Shown: positions 26,007 through 35,908 of the stretch, piece after piece
Position numbering within the stretch: position 1 is the first letter of the stretch
Layout: each line of letters opens with the position of its first letter
Assembly: GCF_020736705.1 (NCBI RefSeq)
Contig: NZ_CP085990.1
Span: 496,001 to 560,000 of the forward strand
DNA length: 64,000 nucleotides
Source: Psychrobacter sanguinis
GTDB taxonomy: Bacteria > Pseudomonadota > Gammaproteobacteria > Pseudomonadales > Moraxellaceae
Direction of reading: 5' to 3'
Position numbers and translations under genes: made by a program
Notes under the pieces: model-generated
What the model saw: only the letters and a program-made list of their open reading frames with translations
Database searches by the model: none
What the model was told of the DNA's origin: nothing

Positions 26007-28214
26007 TTATCTAGAGTTTTCTAACTCCTGAAATCTCTGTAACTTATCGGCCTCTAACATAATTTTAGCGGCTTCAATCACATAGGCTTCATCTTCCGGT
26101 AGTTTTGGACGCTGGTCATTTTTTAAACGACTACGCTCTTCAAACATTGCTTCAACGGCCGCTTGATATTCTGTCCAGCTGGCATAAGGCTTATTACCGG
26201 TGGCCACACGACGCGCATTTTCAGCATCTAAAGTCTTCTGCTCAATTTGTTTTTGATGCGCGCGACGCTCATTGATATTCAGCTTAACAGCTTTTTTATC
26301 ATCTTCCATATTACGCACTCTATTCAAAGTATCTAAATACACGAATTGCGGATTGGTGGTCTGACGAATTTTAGATTGCTGATTTAATGTGGCCAATGTC
26401 TGACTGCTAAATTTACCTTCTGGTTTGTAAGGTGAGGTCTTAATTGTGTCCCAAGCCATCGCATGTTTTTGATCACGCTCACTAAATTCTGCACCTTCAT
26501 AGATATTAACTAAAGGAATGTCAGGTACTACCCCTTTATTTTGAGTACTTCCCCCAGTAACGCGATAAAATTTACGCTGGGTCAAGGTGGCAGATCCTAA
26601 AGCCAAACTGTCTAACTGAATCTGAGCAGAGCCTTTACCAGTCGTGGTACTTCCGACTACTAAGCCACGGCCATAATCTTGGATAGCTGCAGCAAAAATC
26701 TCAGAGGCTGAAGCTGAGGCCATATTGGTAATCACTACCATATCACCCGAATACAGCTGCTTACCGCCATCTTCATCTTGATACACTTGGACGTTGCCAC
26801 GGTTATCACGAATTTGGACCAAAGGCCCTTCTTTAATAAATAACCCTAACATCTTCGCCACTTCATCAAGCGACCCGCCTGGGTTATTACGCAGGTCCAC
26901 CACAAGGCCATCAATATTTTGCTCATTTAGCTTTTTAAGCTCATTTTGAGTGTCGATACTAACACTGCGATAGTTCTGACCGTTGCGACGTGCTTGGTAG
27001 TTCAGGTAGAAGCTAGGAATCTCTAACACTCCAATGCGCTTCTCTTGATTGCTACCCTCAGGCTTAACAGTAATAACACGATGGGTCACGCCAGCATCTT
27101 CTTGCTCAATCACATCACGGGTCAACACAATGTTGCGGGCAGCGGCATCTGGACTGTTTGGCTGTTTTACTTTTATGGTAACATCAGTACCGCGCTTACC
27201 GCGGATCAAAGCCACGACTTCACGGGTCGACCAACCTACCACATCTTGTAAGTTCTCTCCGTCTTTGGCCACTGCCATGATTAAATCATTGGGTTGTACT
27301 TTACCTGACTTAGCGGCTGGTCCACCCTCTACCAAAGTAACGATTTGGGTATAGTCTGGATTCTTACGATAAGGGCGAATAGTCACCCCAATGCCTTCTA
27401 ACTGTAAATTAGACTGTACTTGCATCTCGACTGACTGTACCGGGGCATAATAATTACTGTGTGGATCATAAGTCAGCATGGCGGTATTTAGCACCGACTC
27501 CATAATCTCATCGCTTTTAATACGCGACAACTGTTCTTTTTGACGGTTTAAGCGATTGAGCAGCACCTCTCTTGGGTTTCGATCTTCTCCCAAGATTAAG
27601 TCATTACCTTTGGTCAGCTCAGGATGCTTGGTATACAGCTCATCTCGAGCTTTATCTTCTTCTTGACCCAAAGTTAAGTTGATAATCTGTAGAGTTAATT
27701 GACGTTCCCAGTATAGCTGTTGCTCTGCAGCACTATTAAAACGAGGTTCTTTTTCTCGGTCTAATACCACAGAATCATTGCGATTCAGATTGACTTCTTT
27801 GCTTAAAAACTTATTGGCAAAATTATAGTATTCGTTTGAGCGTTGAATATAACGATTAAAGATACTTTGAGCCGCGCTTAAGTCTCCCTTTTTAAGTCTG
27901 TCTGCGAAAGTTGACCCATATTTTTTGGTCAATTCATCCACATCAGATTTCAAAAATAAAGTATGGTTGGGATCTAGGCGATCAAAATACATCTCTAACA
28001 CTTTAAGACCCATCTCTGAGTCAAAACGTTTATTAGAATAGTGAGCTCTATCTAATAAAGCCGCCACTTGACGGGCGGTTAGTCTTTGTTCTGGAGTGGC
28101 AACAAAAGTAGCTTTATCTGAAGCAACAGCTTCGGTATAACTTTGGGAAAAAACAATTCCCGCAACGCCAATAGCGGCAGCACTTAATACCAGCTGTGTT
28201 GGTTGAAATCTCAT
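26007..28214 (-). CDS. prc: Carboxy-terminal processing (tail-specific) protease Prc/Tsp
   Basis: 735 residues. A signal peptide (about 1-31) directs it to the periplasm. An N-terminal helical region is followed by a PDZ domain (about 260-350), then the S41 protease core and a C-terminal DUF3340-type tail. The catalytic Ser-Lys pair is S502 in NMASASASE and K527 in TTTGKGSAQ, with D513 in QDYG; this 11- and 25-residue spacing equals that of E. coli Prc. It degrades periplasmic proteins with apolar C-termini and trims peptidoglycan enzymes. GCGAG precedes the start; the terminator is at 25914-25949. Confidence 0.95.
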   Translation of the reverse strand: MRFQPTQLVLSAAAIGVAGIVFSQSYTEAVASDKATFVATPEQRLTARQVAALLDRAHYSNKRFDSEMGLKVLEMYFDRLDPNHTLFLKSDVDELTKKYGSTFADRLKKGDLSAAQSIFNRYIQRSNEYYNFANKFLSKEVNLNRNDSVVLDREKEPRFNSAAEQQLYWERQLTLQIINLTLGQEEDKARDELYTKHPELTKGNDLILGEDRNPREVLLNRLNRQKEQLSRIKSDEIMESVLNTAMLTYDPHSNYYAPVQSVEMQVQSNLQLEGIGVTIRPYRKNPDYTQIVTLVEGGPAAKSGKVQPNDLIMAVAKDGENLQDVVGWSTREVVALIRGKRGTDVTIKVKQPNSPDAAARNIVLTRDVIEQEDAGVTHRVITVKPEGSNQEKRIGVLEIPSFYLNYQARRNGQNYRSVSIDTQNELKKLNEQNIDGLVVDLRNNPGGSLDEVAKMLGLFIKEGPLVQIRDNRGNVQVYQDEDGGKQLYSGDMVVITNMASASASEIFAAAIQDYGRGLVVGSTTTGKGSAQIQLDSLALGSATLTQRKFYRVTGGSTQNKGVVPDIPLVNIYEGAEFSERDQKHAMAWDTIKTSPYKPEGKFSSQTLATLNQQSKIRQTTNPQFVYLDTLNRVRNMEDDKKAVKLNINERRAHQKQIEQKTLDAENARRVATGNKPYASWTEYQAAVEAMFEERSRLKNDQRPKLPEDEAYVIEAAKIMLEADKLQRFQELENSR

Positions 28215-28480
28215 AAATTATTCTCGCTCATTATTTTATAATATAGATATAATGCCTTGATATTAGCATAACAAATAGCTGTTGACTGTCTAAAACTGTA
28301 TAAGCATTCTTACCTAATTTTACGTTTAACCTACAACTACCTTAACTTACTTCACTGTATTTAGCTTCCTTGCCAGTGAGAGACGCTATTGTGAGTGATA
28401 CAGCGGTTGGTATTCATTACGTTTACTGTAATAATAACCAATTCATATTTAGATTAAAATAAATTCAAAGGGGAAACCTT

Positions 28481-29551
28481 ATGTATGGGCCATTAATGAT
28501 CGATGTCGCTGGCACAGAATTGACTGAGGAAGACCGCTTAGTACTAAGCCGTCAGGAAGTCGGCGGTATTATTTTATTTGCACGTAACGTTGATAACCCG
28601 GATCAGGTGCGCCGCCTTTGTGATGACATTCATCAGCTACAGCCAGATATCCTTATCGGTGTCGATCAAGAAGGTGGCCGTGTGGCGCGCTTACGTAACG
28701 GTTTTACCCCGCTGCCTGCTATGGGTAAATTAGGAGACTTGTTTGACGCTGATCCTTGCCGCGCTTTGAGCCTAGCTTATGACTGTGGTTATCTGATGGC
28801 CGCAGAAGTTATGGCAGTCGGTATTGACCTTAGTTTTGCCCCAGTCTTGGATATTAATGGTGTTAGTAAAGTGATTGGCGATCGTAGCTTTCATCGCCGT
28901 ACAGAAGCTATCGTGGCGCTGTCTATGCAGTTTATGCGGGGTATGAAAACCGCAGGCATGGCCACCACAGGCAAACATTTCCCTGGGCATGGCTCTATTG
29001 CTCCAGATTCTCATGTGGCAGACGCTATTGATGAACGCAGCTTTGAAGAAATCAAACGGGTTGATCTACAGCCTTTTATTCAGTGTCAGCCTTGGTTAGA
29101 TGCTTTAATGCCTGCTCACGTGATCTTCAGTCAAGTGGATGATAAGCCAGCCGGCTTCTCCAAAATTTGGCTGCAGGACATTGCACGTGAACAATTGGGC
29201 TTTAACGGTGTGCTTTTCTCAGATGACCTGTCAATGAAAGCCGCTCATGTGGCGGGGGATGTGGGCGCCCGAGTCACTGCTGCTCTAAATGCCGGATGTG
29301 ATATGGCTTTAGTCTGTAACGACCGTGTTGCCGCCATCCAAGCTATTGAAACTGCGGCTACTTTACCTGTGCCGAATCAAGAACGCTTAAAGGCCATGCG
29401 CAGCCATATTCCAGAATGGCAAGGTAGTTTGGAGGCGACTTGTGCTCAGTTTGAGTATTGGAAGACCGCTCAACAAAATGTGCAACACGCTTTTTTTGCT
29501 GACACCATGTCTGTGTTCGTAGAGCGTGACCCTACTCATTATAGTCACTAA
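28481..29551 (+). CDS. nagZ: Beta-N-acetylhexosaminidase NagZ
   Basis: 356 residues of glycoside hydrolase family 3. The motif KHFPGHG is at 165-171, the catalytic loop histidine H178 in SIAPDSH, and the nucleophile D248 in LFSDDLSM. NagZ is cytoplasmic and removes GlcNAc from 1,6-anhydro-muropeptides in cell-wall recycling. AAGGGG precedes the ATG. It is monocistronic and shares the terminator at 29644-29671 with the convergent OmpA-family gene. Confidence 0.95.
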   Translation: MYGPLMIDVAGTELTEEDRLVLSRQEVGGIILFARNVDNPDQVRRLCDDIHQLQPDILIGVDQEGGRVARLRNGFTPLPAMGKLGDLFDADPCRALSLAYDCGYLMAAEVMAVGIDLSFAPVLDINGVSKVIGDRSFHRRTEAIVALSMQFMRGMKTAGMATTGKHFPGHGSIAPDSHVADAIDERSFEEIKRVDLQPFIQCQPWLDALMPAHVIFSQVDDKPAGFSKIWLQDIAREQLGFNGVLFSDDLSMKAAHVAGDVGARVTAALNAGCDMALVCNDRVAAIQAIETAATLPVPNQERLKAMRSHIPEWQGSLEATCAQFEYWKTAQQNVQHAFFADTMSVFVERDPTHYSH

Positions 29552-29643
29552 TTCATTATTAGTTTTTGAACTGAAAATTTTGGCTTGATTTGAACTGAGA
29601 CAACTAAAACTAAAGAAAGTACCAGAAAAAACAACAAACTATA

Positions 29644-29671
29644 AAAAAGACCGCCCCTTAGGACGGTCTTT
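29644..29671. terminator. Bidirectional terminator between nagZ and the OmpA-family gene
   Basis: The stem AAAGACCG (29646-29653) / CGGTCTTT (29664-29671) has further CC/GG pairing inside and A/T runs on both sides. Confidence 0.85.
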
Positions 29672-29752
29672 TTTTATTTAACTTTAATGGATTCTATAAC
29701 AATTAAGGTAGACGTTACATACGGTACGCTTAGTTGTAGTAGTCCAAATTTA

Positions 29753-31411
29753 TTACTGTGCAGTGTTAGTTGACTCTGGATCTTTAGCTTCTTCTGGAGC
29801 TGCTGGTTGTGCTGGTGCAGCTACTTCATTAGCATTTGCAGGATCTACTGCTGCAGCATCTTGAGTCACTTGAATTTCATCGTTACCCATTGTCGCTTCA
29901 TCATATACAGTAAATTCGATACGACGGTTACGGAACTTACCATTGTCAGTTTGGTTAGTTGCGATAGGATCTGTTTCACCCATACCTTTGGTCATTAATT
30001 TAGATGCGTCAACACCTTTAGACACTAAGTACTGTTTTACAGATTCTGCACGGCGCTGTGATAGCTCTTGGTTATGAGCGTCATCGCCATCGCTATCAGT
30101 ATGACCCAAAATCATTAACTGCATATTTGGAACATTTTTCATCACTTCTACAGCACGGTCTAATACCGCTTTGTTAACTTCTGGAATGTCTGCTTTATCC
30201 ACTTCAAAGTTAATAACCTGTAGGCTTAACGCACGTGCCACATCTTTAGGATCTGGATTTTCACCTAGATTATCCATAGCAGTGGTTGCATTAGCAATAC
30301 TTTGTTTGATTTCAGCATCTAAGTCTAGAGGACCAGCAGCAATAACATTTAATTCAGGAGCAGCTGCTTTGATGTCTGCTACTAACTTATCAAGTTGTGC
30401 TTGGTCTGGCGCATCAATGCGAACATCGTTGCCTTCGATGATTACGTTGGCATTAGGTGTATTTTTGATGAGAGGTAAGATAGCCGCTAAATGTGCTGAG
30501 GCTGGCATATCTGTCGCGAAGTTATCATCGATATCGGCACGACATTTATCAGCATTGCCACCAAATACATCTTTCACAGCATTAATTACACTGTTACCTA
30601 GCTCATCATTACCCGCACTGATACGACAAGCAAATAAGTCATTGCCTTCGCCAGTAGCAAGGGTTAACACTGCTGGGCTAAGATCAGTTTGAGTGGTTGT
30701 AGTCGTTTGAGTAGTCTGCTGTACCGTTTGCTCTGGCGTAGCCACTGGTGCTGGATTATCTTGACAGCCTTTCAATAAAGCCCAAGCTAAAGCACCTAAA
30801 ATGATTAAACCAATGATAGGAAGTAGAGCTTTCATGAAGCCACCACTTTCTTTCTCTTCACGCTGTAAAGGTGCTGTGCTCGTAGTATCTGAAATACGAT
30901 GACCTGCTTCATGAGTATGAGCCGCAGTAGAGGTGGTATTGGCTGTTACATTATTATGTACCGCATGAGCACCTGCAACGCCAGCGCCTAAAATACCCGC
31001 TGGTAATAAAGCAGTCGCCCAACTTGGAATATGGTCACGGAATGACGATAGGTTATCACGCAAGAATTGTGGAACTGGCGTGCCGCCTGCTAAACTTTTA
31101 ATTTCATTAAAGGCTAATGGGGCTGCAGAAGCCAATAGGCCTTTTACAGAACTCACATCAACATTGTTATGGGTAGCAAGCTGTTGAGCAATATTTGACT
31201 TTTGGGCTTCATCAGACCATAAACGGTCAAATAGACCTAAGTCATCACGATTTACTTCTTGAGTGCCTAAACGCGTGTAAGTATCGTTATCCGCAAGTTT
31301 GGCAGCAAACAAAGCGTAAAACTGCTTTAATAAGCCTTCGTTTTGTGGGTTACGATTGTCGCCCAAAACAGCAGGGGTAACTGTACGTGCTAAATGACCA
31401 ATGATATCCAT
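29753..31411 (-). CDS. OmpA-domain protein with N-terminal cytoplasmic region and central membrane helix
   Basis: 552 residues. There is no signal peptide. About 185 N-terminal residues (helical, DUF937-like in feel) precede a membrane helix GFMKALLPIIGLIILGALAW (about 190-212). A Thr/Gln linker follows, then an alpha/beta region resembling a BON/ArfA-type module (about 240-370). The peptidoglycan-binding OmpA domain (VINFEVDKADIPE ... ILGHTDSDGDD ... LSQRRAESVKQYL ... GKFRNRRIEF) is at about 385-495, with an Ala/Pro/Glu-rich tail. AGGAG lies 8 nt before the ATG. The topology suggests an inner-membrane anchor reaching peptidoglycan. The function is unknown. Confidence 0.85.
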   Translation of the reverse strand: MDIIGHLARTVTPAVLGDNRNPQNEGLLKQFYALFAAKLADNDTYTRLGTQEVNRDDLGLFDRLWSDEAQKSNIAQQLATHNNVDVSSVKGLLASAAPLAFNEIKSLAGGTPVPQFLRDNLSSFRDHIPSWATALLPAGILGAGVAGAHAVHNNVTANTTSTAAHTHEAGHRISDTTSTAPLQREEKESGGFMKALLPIIGLIILGALAWALLKGCQDNPAPVATPEQTVQQTTQTTTTTQTDLSPAVLTLATGEGNDLFACRISAGNDELGNSVINAVKDVFGGNADKCRADIDDNFATDMPASAHLAAILPLIKNTPNANVIIEGNDVRIDAPDQAQLDKLVADIKAAAPELNVIAAGPLDLDAEIKQSIANATTAMDNLGENPDPKDVARALSLQVINFEVDKADIPEVNKAVLDRAVEVMKNVPNMQLMILGHTDSDGDDAHNQELSQRRAESVKQYLVSKGVDASKLMTKGMGETDPIATNQTDNGKFRNRRIEFTVYDEATMGNDEIQVTQDAAAVDPANANEVAAPAQPAAPEEAKDPESTNTAQ

Positions 31412-32062
31412 TGAATAATCTCCTAAATAATGACAAAAATGTAAGGTGAGTTTAAAGTTAGAATTCCTGCATTGATACTACTCTTTAATTTTTATTAAAT
31501 TAATTTTTTAAGTAGTATTACTTGAGTCGTACTCGTGCAATTACTTAAGCTACTAATTACTTATTACTTAAAATAAGTATGGCTACTTAAGACAGGGTCT
31601 AACTGCACTAGTACTCAAATGACCGTTAAAAATGCTTGATAAAGCCAAAGCAATCAATGCAAGTAAAGTACTAAATGCAGGGCAAACTTTTTCTATCTAC
31701 CAAACTTGCCTACTACAATACCCTATCTTTTAAATAAGTACGTTATATTCAGGTAAATTCTCAGTTAAGGCGTGTTACAGAAATATATTTTGGTCACAAA
31801 CTGATAAAATATCCGGCTAGACCTTGTTAATAAAAATAGTGTAAATATAGACCTAATTGGTTAACCTGATTTTAATAGTTTGATTTTAGTTAACTGCTCT
31901 CCCTTTAATTTTACTTTTAACCGACTTGAGCACTTAGGATAATTCAATAGAGCCCCCAAGTTTGCTTTACCCTTATTGACCCTATCATCCTTTTATTAAT
32001 CACAATTTACCTCCTCCTTTTACTCATTTACTTTTAAGCATAATGCTAAGTAAGGAAATATT
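31412..32062. other. Spacer between the OmpA-family gene and the rhomboid gene
   Basis: A 651-bp divergent spacer, very AT-rich, with frequent TACTTAAG-like words around 31500-31610. It should contain promoters for both genes. No open frame or clear operator was recognised. Confidence 0.5.
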
Positions 32063-32683
32063 TTGAACAGTTTATTAAGTAGTCATACGACTTTAATTAT
32101 TATTATTACCGTCATTATTAGTTTATTGGCTTGGCAAAACAAAGGATTAATGGCCAAATTAATCTTCTACCCTCCTGCGGTCAACAAAGGAGAATGGTAT
32201 CGTTTTATTACCCATGGTTTTATCCATGCTGACAGTACCCATCTATTGTTTAATATGTTCACCTTGTACTTCTTCGGTCGGGCAGTTGAACGATTCTTTA
32301 ATCAATTTTTGGGTGGTTTTGGATTCTTGGCGGTCTATTTAGGGGCCATTATAGTGGCCATGATTCCCAGTTATTTACAGCATAAAAATGACGCTAATTA
32401 TAGGAGTTTAGGTGCCTCTGGCGGAGTATCTGCTATTTTGTTCTCATTTATTCTGATGGCACCTTGGAGTATGCTTTACCTCTTTGCCGTATTACCTATT
32501 CCCGCCATCGTATTTGCCATTGCCTATGTCGCTTATAGTGTTTATGCCAATAAGAAAGGCAATTCCAATATCAATCACTTAGCTCATTTATGGGGCGGCG
32601 GTTTCGGTGTGTTAGCGACTATCATTCTGTCTCCAAATGTTCTACCCCATTTCTTCAATGCATTAATGCACCCCTCTTTCTAA
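32063..32683 (+). CDS. Rhomboid family intramembrane serine protease
   Basis: 206 residues from a TTG start that has AAGGA 7 nt upstream and no alternative ATG in frame nearby. The catalytic serine is S119 in SLGASGGVSA and the histidine is H175 in AHLWGGGFG, in membrane helices. The HxxxN-like element (STHLLFNM) and WYRFITHGFIHAD are typical. About six hydrophobic segments are present. Rhomboids cleave membrane proteins within the bilayer; the substrate is unknown. It shares a terminator with hemA. Confidence 0.92.
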   Translation: MNSLLSSHTTLIIIITVIISLLAWQNKGLMAKLIFYPPAVNKGEWYRFITHGFIHADSTHLLFNMFTLYFFGRAVERFFNQFLGGFGFLAVYLGAIIVAMIPSYLQHKNDANYRSLGASGGVSAILFSFILMAPWSMLYLFAVLPIPAIVFAIAYVAYSVYANKKGNSNINHLAHLWGGGFGVLATIILSPNVLPHFFNALMHPSF

Positions 32684-32795
32684 GCAAGACTGAGTTTAAG
32701 AAAGCTTGAGACATTCAATTAAGTTTGCTATTTACTCTTGGCTTGAGACCAGCTTCTATTTAGCCAGTTTCTATTTAAATAGTTGCATTAACCAT

Positions 32796-32828
32796 AAAAA
32801 AAGGAGTGCTTAGCGCACTCCTTTTTTT
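32796..32828. terminator. Bidirectional terminator between the rhomboid gene and hemA
   Basis: A perfect 14-bp stem AAAAAAAGGAGTGC / GCACTCCTTTTTTT with a five-base loop. Confidence 0.88.
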
Positions 32829-32860
32829 ATTATCTATTTTATGTTGCATGGTGTATGGGG

Positions 32861-34222
32861 TTATTTTTTGCGATAAGCGTCTTTGAGCCCAGTGATAATC
32901 ACATTTAATACCTCTGAGTTACCGTCATGCGCAGCGCGGCGCATCAACGAGGACGGAGCATGGGATAATGTTTGGGTTAACCGGCGGGTCAACTCTGTCA
33001 TGACCTGCTCAGCACTCATGTCCGTAGTAGCTAGCTGATGCAGCATGTCTTGTAATATGGCATCGGCTTTTTGTTCTGCACTATGACGATATTCGTAAAT
33101 ATCTTGGCCGACTTTACGAACCTGAAAACGGCGTTCAATTTCAACCACCAGTTGACTGACCAGAAGCTCTGCTTCAACCGCTGCTTGACGACGTTTTTCT
33201 AAGTTACCGGCAATGACATGTTGTAAATCATCAACCGAGTACAAATACACATCATCAATTTTGCCAACACTTGAATCAATGTCTCTTGGTACTGCCAAAT
33301 CCACCATAAGCATGGGCTTATAACGACGTTTTTTTAAGGCGCGACGGGTCATATGTTGATCAATCAGCATGTCCATGCTGCCACTACAGCTACTGACAAT
33401 ATCTGCTTGATACAATAGATTATTCAGCTCACTCAGCGCATGTACTTCAATCTGTAACCCAGGACGTTGTAATTCTTGGGCCAGTTCCTGTGCACGCTGC
33501 GGAGTACGGTTACAGATTAGAATTTTTTTGACCCCTAGAGCGGCGATATGTTGCGCCACCAAACGGTTCATCTCACCAGCGGCAACCAATAGAAAAGTCG
33601 CTTCTTCTGGCTTATCAAATATTTGGGTCACTAACTTCGATGCAGCATAACCCAGTGAGATAGCTTGGGTACCGACATCGGTTTCGTTACGGACCCTCTT
33701 GGCGCCTGCAAAAATTTGTTCAACCACCCAGTTTAGCTGATTGGTTAAATAACCATATTGTTTGGCATCTGCCACAGAACGCTTGATTTGACCAAAGATT
33801 TGCGGCTCACCCAATATCATAGAGTCAAGACCCGCTGCGACCCGTAATAAATGAGTCAGCGCTTGGCTATCAATATAGTCATATAGATAAGGACGCACTT
33901 CCGCAATGGGTAAGTGTTTAAACTCAGCCAACCAGCTCACCAGCTGTTCGGTAAGTTGGCTAGTAGTTACCGGTGTTGCAGCGTGTGCTTCGTTAGCTAA
34001 GGCTGAAGAAGGTAAGCTTGGTACTTGGTCGATTAGTGCTTGGGTATTGGGCGCCAAAGCATAGATTTCGGTACGGTTACATGTCGAGATTATCAGGCTG
34101 CCTGCCGTTATTTTCTGTAATTCCGCCTGTGCCACCTGTATGTCGCCGCCCACAAATGCTAACCGTTCACGCAGCGCGACGGGGGCAGTTTTATGGTTCA
34201 CACCGATGACTACGAGATTCAT
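32861..34222 (-). CDS. hemA: Glutamyl-tRNA reductase
   Basis: 453 residues. It begins MNLVVIGVNHKTAPVALRERLAF, and the catalytic cysteine is C48 in ISTCNRTEIY. The NADPH-binding and dimerisation domains follow the family order. HemA reduces glutamyl-tRNA to glutamate-1-semialdehyde, the committed step of C5 haem synthesis, and feeds HemL (5009-6310). An insert of about 25 residues (SLPSSALANEAHAATPVTTSQ) lies after about residue 68. The ribosome site is weak (GGTAG), which is common for tightly controlled hemA. It shares the terminator at 32796-32828. Confidence 0.95.
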   Translation of the reverse strand: MNLVVIGVNHKTAPVALRERLAFVGGDIQVAQAELQKITAGSLIISTCNRTEIYALAPNTQALIDQVPSLPSSALANEAHAATPVTTSQLTEQLVSWLAEFKHLPIAEVRPYLYDYIDSQALTHLLRVAAGLDSMILGEPQIFGQIKRSVADAKQYGYLTNQLNWVVEQIFAGAKRVRNETDVGTQAISLGYAASKLVTQIFDKPEEATFLLVAAGEMNRLVAQHIAALGVKKILICNRTPQRAQELAQELQRPGLQIEVHALSELNNLLYQADIVSSCSGSMDMLIDQHMTRRALKKRRYKPMLMVDLAVPRDIDSSVGKIDDVYLYSVDDLQHVIAGNLEKRRQAAVEAELLVSQLVVEIERRFQVRKVGQDIYEYRHSAEQKADAILQDMLHQLATTDMSAEQVMTELTRRLTQTLSHAPSSLMRRAAHDGNSEVLNVIITGLKDAYRKK

Positions 34223-34627
34223 GTAAAATCTACCAACTAATTTAAGTTAAACCGCCAGTATTAAAATGCTTAATCAAAGCACACTTATAAAAAAATGATT
34301 CACTACCGCTTATAAATAAGGGGCGTATTGCCCTTTATCAAGAGTGAGCATTACAGACAGCTGTAAATCTCTACGATTTACAACTGGATTTATAATTAAA
34401 GAGAGCCTGACAGACGATATAAACAGAGAATTATAACATCGAATGCCAATACATTCACGAATGCTATATTATATAGCCTCAAAGCCTCATAATATCGGGC
34501 ATCGATTAAGTGATAAGAGGCATAAGTTACTCAACTTTCTGTTAATACTTTGATACTTTCAATACTTTGATACTTTCAATACTTTGAAACTTTGATACTT
34601 TCAAAAAACTGGCTTAGCTTATCTTAT
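34223..34627. other. Spacer between hemA and the DUF72 gene
   Basis: A 405-bp divergent spacer with the hemA promoter region and, next to the DUF72 gene, a 17-bp tandem repeat (34544-34602). No gene is seen. Confidence 0.5.
34544..34602. repeat. 17-bp tandem repeat (AATACTTTGATACTTTC)
   Basis: Two perfect copies (34544-34560 and 34561-34577) are followed by a third with an 8-bp internal duplication (34578-34602). It ends 25 bp before the DUF72 start codon, so it lies in the leader or promoter. Confidence 0.93.
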
Positions 34628-35536
34628 ATGATGAAATCTCCTATCCTCTCCCCAACTGTCTATCTGGGTACCGGTGGTTATAGTGATACCGACATGCTAG
34701 GCACGCTGTATCCTCTGGGCACTAAAAAAACAGATTTTTTGGCTGAATATGCGAAGCATTATAAAGCAGTTGAGATTAACAGTAGCTTTTACGCGCCTTT
34801 AGGTCACAAAGCTTATGAAGGCATGGTTCGAAAATCAGAGGCACAGGTAAAGTTCGCCATTAAGCTGCATCAAGATTTTAGCCATACTCTAAAAGCAACG
34901 CCCGAGCATGCAATCGCGTTTATAGAAGCGATACAACCCCTTATTGAAGCGGATTGCTTAGCGCCTTTGCTAATTCAGTTTCCACATGGGTTTGATAGAA
35001 CCCGTGAGCACCGTCTGTATTTGGCAAAATTAGCAGATTGGTTCGCCGGCTTTGATTTGGCAATTGAGTTTCGTCATGCCAGCTGGCACATTGCGCAAGT
35101 AGAACACAGTTTCCAAAAGCTTGGGCTTATCTGGTGTAGTGTCGACTATCCTCAAGTGTCTGGGTTACCCAAATCAAGACTGTTGTTTACCCAGCTTAAT
35201 TCACCCCATCTCCCTACCCAGACTGAACGACCAAATTCGCAAGGTGAGACGCTTCCCACTGAGCTCGGTGTTAATTCATTAGCAAAACCACGTATTGGTT
35301 ATCTACGTATGCATGGCAATAATCTAAATTGGTGGAATGCGCTGGCAGCCAGTGAACGTCATGATTATCGTTATAGCGTTGAGGAGATGCAGGCTTGGGC
35401 CCAAGCCATTGCCAATCAACGCCAACACTTTGATCAGCTTTACGTGTTTTTTCAAAACTCGACCAAGGCTCATGCTTACTATAACATTGCGATGCTCCGT
35501 GAGGCTTTACAAGCCCTACAGTTTGAGGTCTTATAG
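34628..35536 (+). CDS. DUF72 (YecE-like) family protein
   Basis: 302 residues from the ATG at 34628 (or 34631); a TTG reading from 34592 runs through the tandem repeat and is unlikely. The features LGTGGYSD, YAKHYKAVEINSSFY, FAIKLHQDFSHTL, DLAIEFRHASW and YLRMHGNN are typical of the DUF72 TIM-barrel family, whose function is unknown. A Gln/Pro-rich insert (about residues 190-222) is not conserved. No good ribosome site is visible. Confidence 0.85.
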   Translation: MMKSPILSPTVYLGTGGYSDTDMLGTLYPLGTKKTDFLAEYAKHYKAVEINSSFYAPLGHKAYEGMVRKSEAQVKFAIKLHQDFSHTLKATPEHAIAFIEAIQPLIEADCLAPLLIQFPHGFDRTREHRLYLAKLADWFAGFDLAIEFRHASWHIAQVEHSFQKLGLIWCSVDYPQVSGLPKSRLLFTQLNSPHLPTQTERPNSQGETLPTELGVNSLAKPRIGYLRMHGNNLNWWNALAASERHDYRYSVEEMQAWAQAIANQRQHFDQLYVFFQNSTKAHAYYNIAMLREALQALQFEVL

Positions 35537-35908
35537 CCCGTCTATTCGACTTTAATAGCTAGGTCCAATAGTTAGGTTGAGTAGTTAGGGTTTAATAATT
35601 AGCCTCGGGAGCTATATTTAATTATCACTTTTGATTGGTATTTTTACTCAGAGTTTTTAACAGGCATCTGTTGATAAACAGGTCGGCTCCTATCCTCTAC
35701 TAATATGATAAATGACTTTACCCGAAAGACAGCTTGAGTTTAGTCAGCCTATTGCCGCTGCACTGGTGAAAGTTATGTTATTACACACATAAATTGAGCA
35801 CAAAAAAAAGGATACCCGAAGGTATCCTTTTTGCTTTAAAACAAGCATCTGCTATAAAACAGAGGTCTTAATAGCTTAACGTGATAAATTATTCAAACAT
35901 AAGATTAA
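35537..35908. other. Spacer between the DUF72 gene and sodB
   Basis: A 372-bp convergent spacer. It has short degenerate 13-14 bp repeats with the core AATAGTTAGG (about 35553-35604) and the shared terminator at 35805-35832. No gene is seen. Confidence 0.55.
35805..35832. terminator. Bidirectional terminator between the DUF72 gene and sodB
   Basis: The stem AAAAAGGATACC / GGTATCCTTTTT has a CGAA tetraloop. Confidence 0.88.

Noticed and set aside
30171..30692. 173-codon plus-strand reading frame inside the OmpA-family gene
   Set aside because: It is antisense to a gene with recognised domains, is Ser/Ala-rich as expected for a shadow frame, and lacks a ribosome site.
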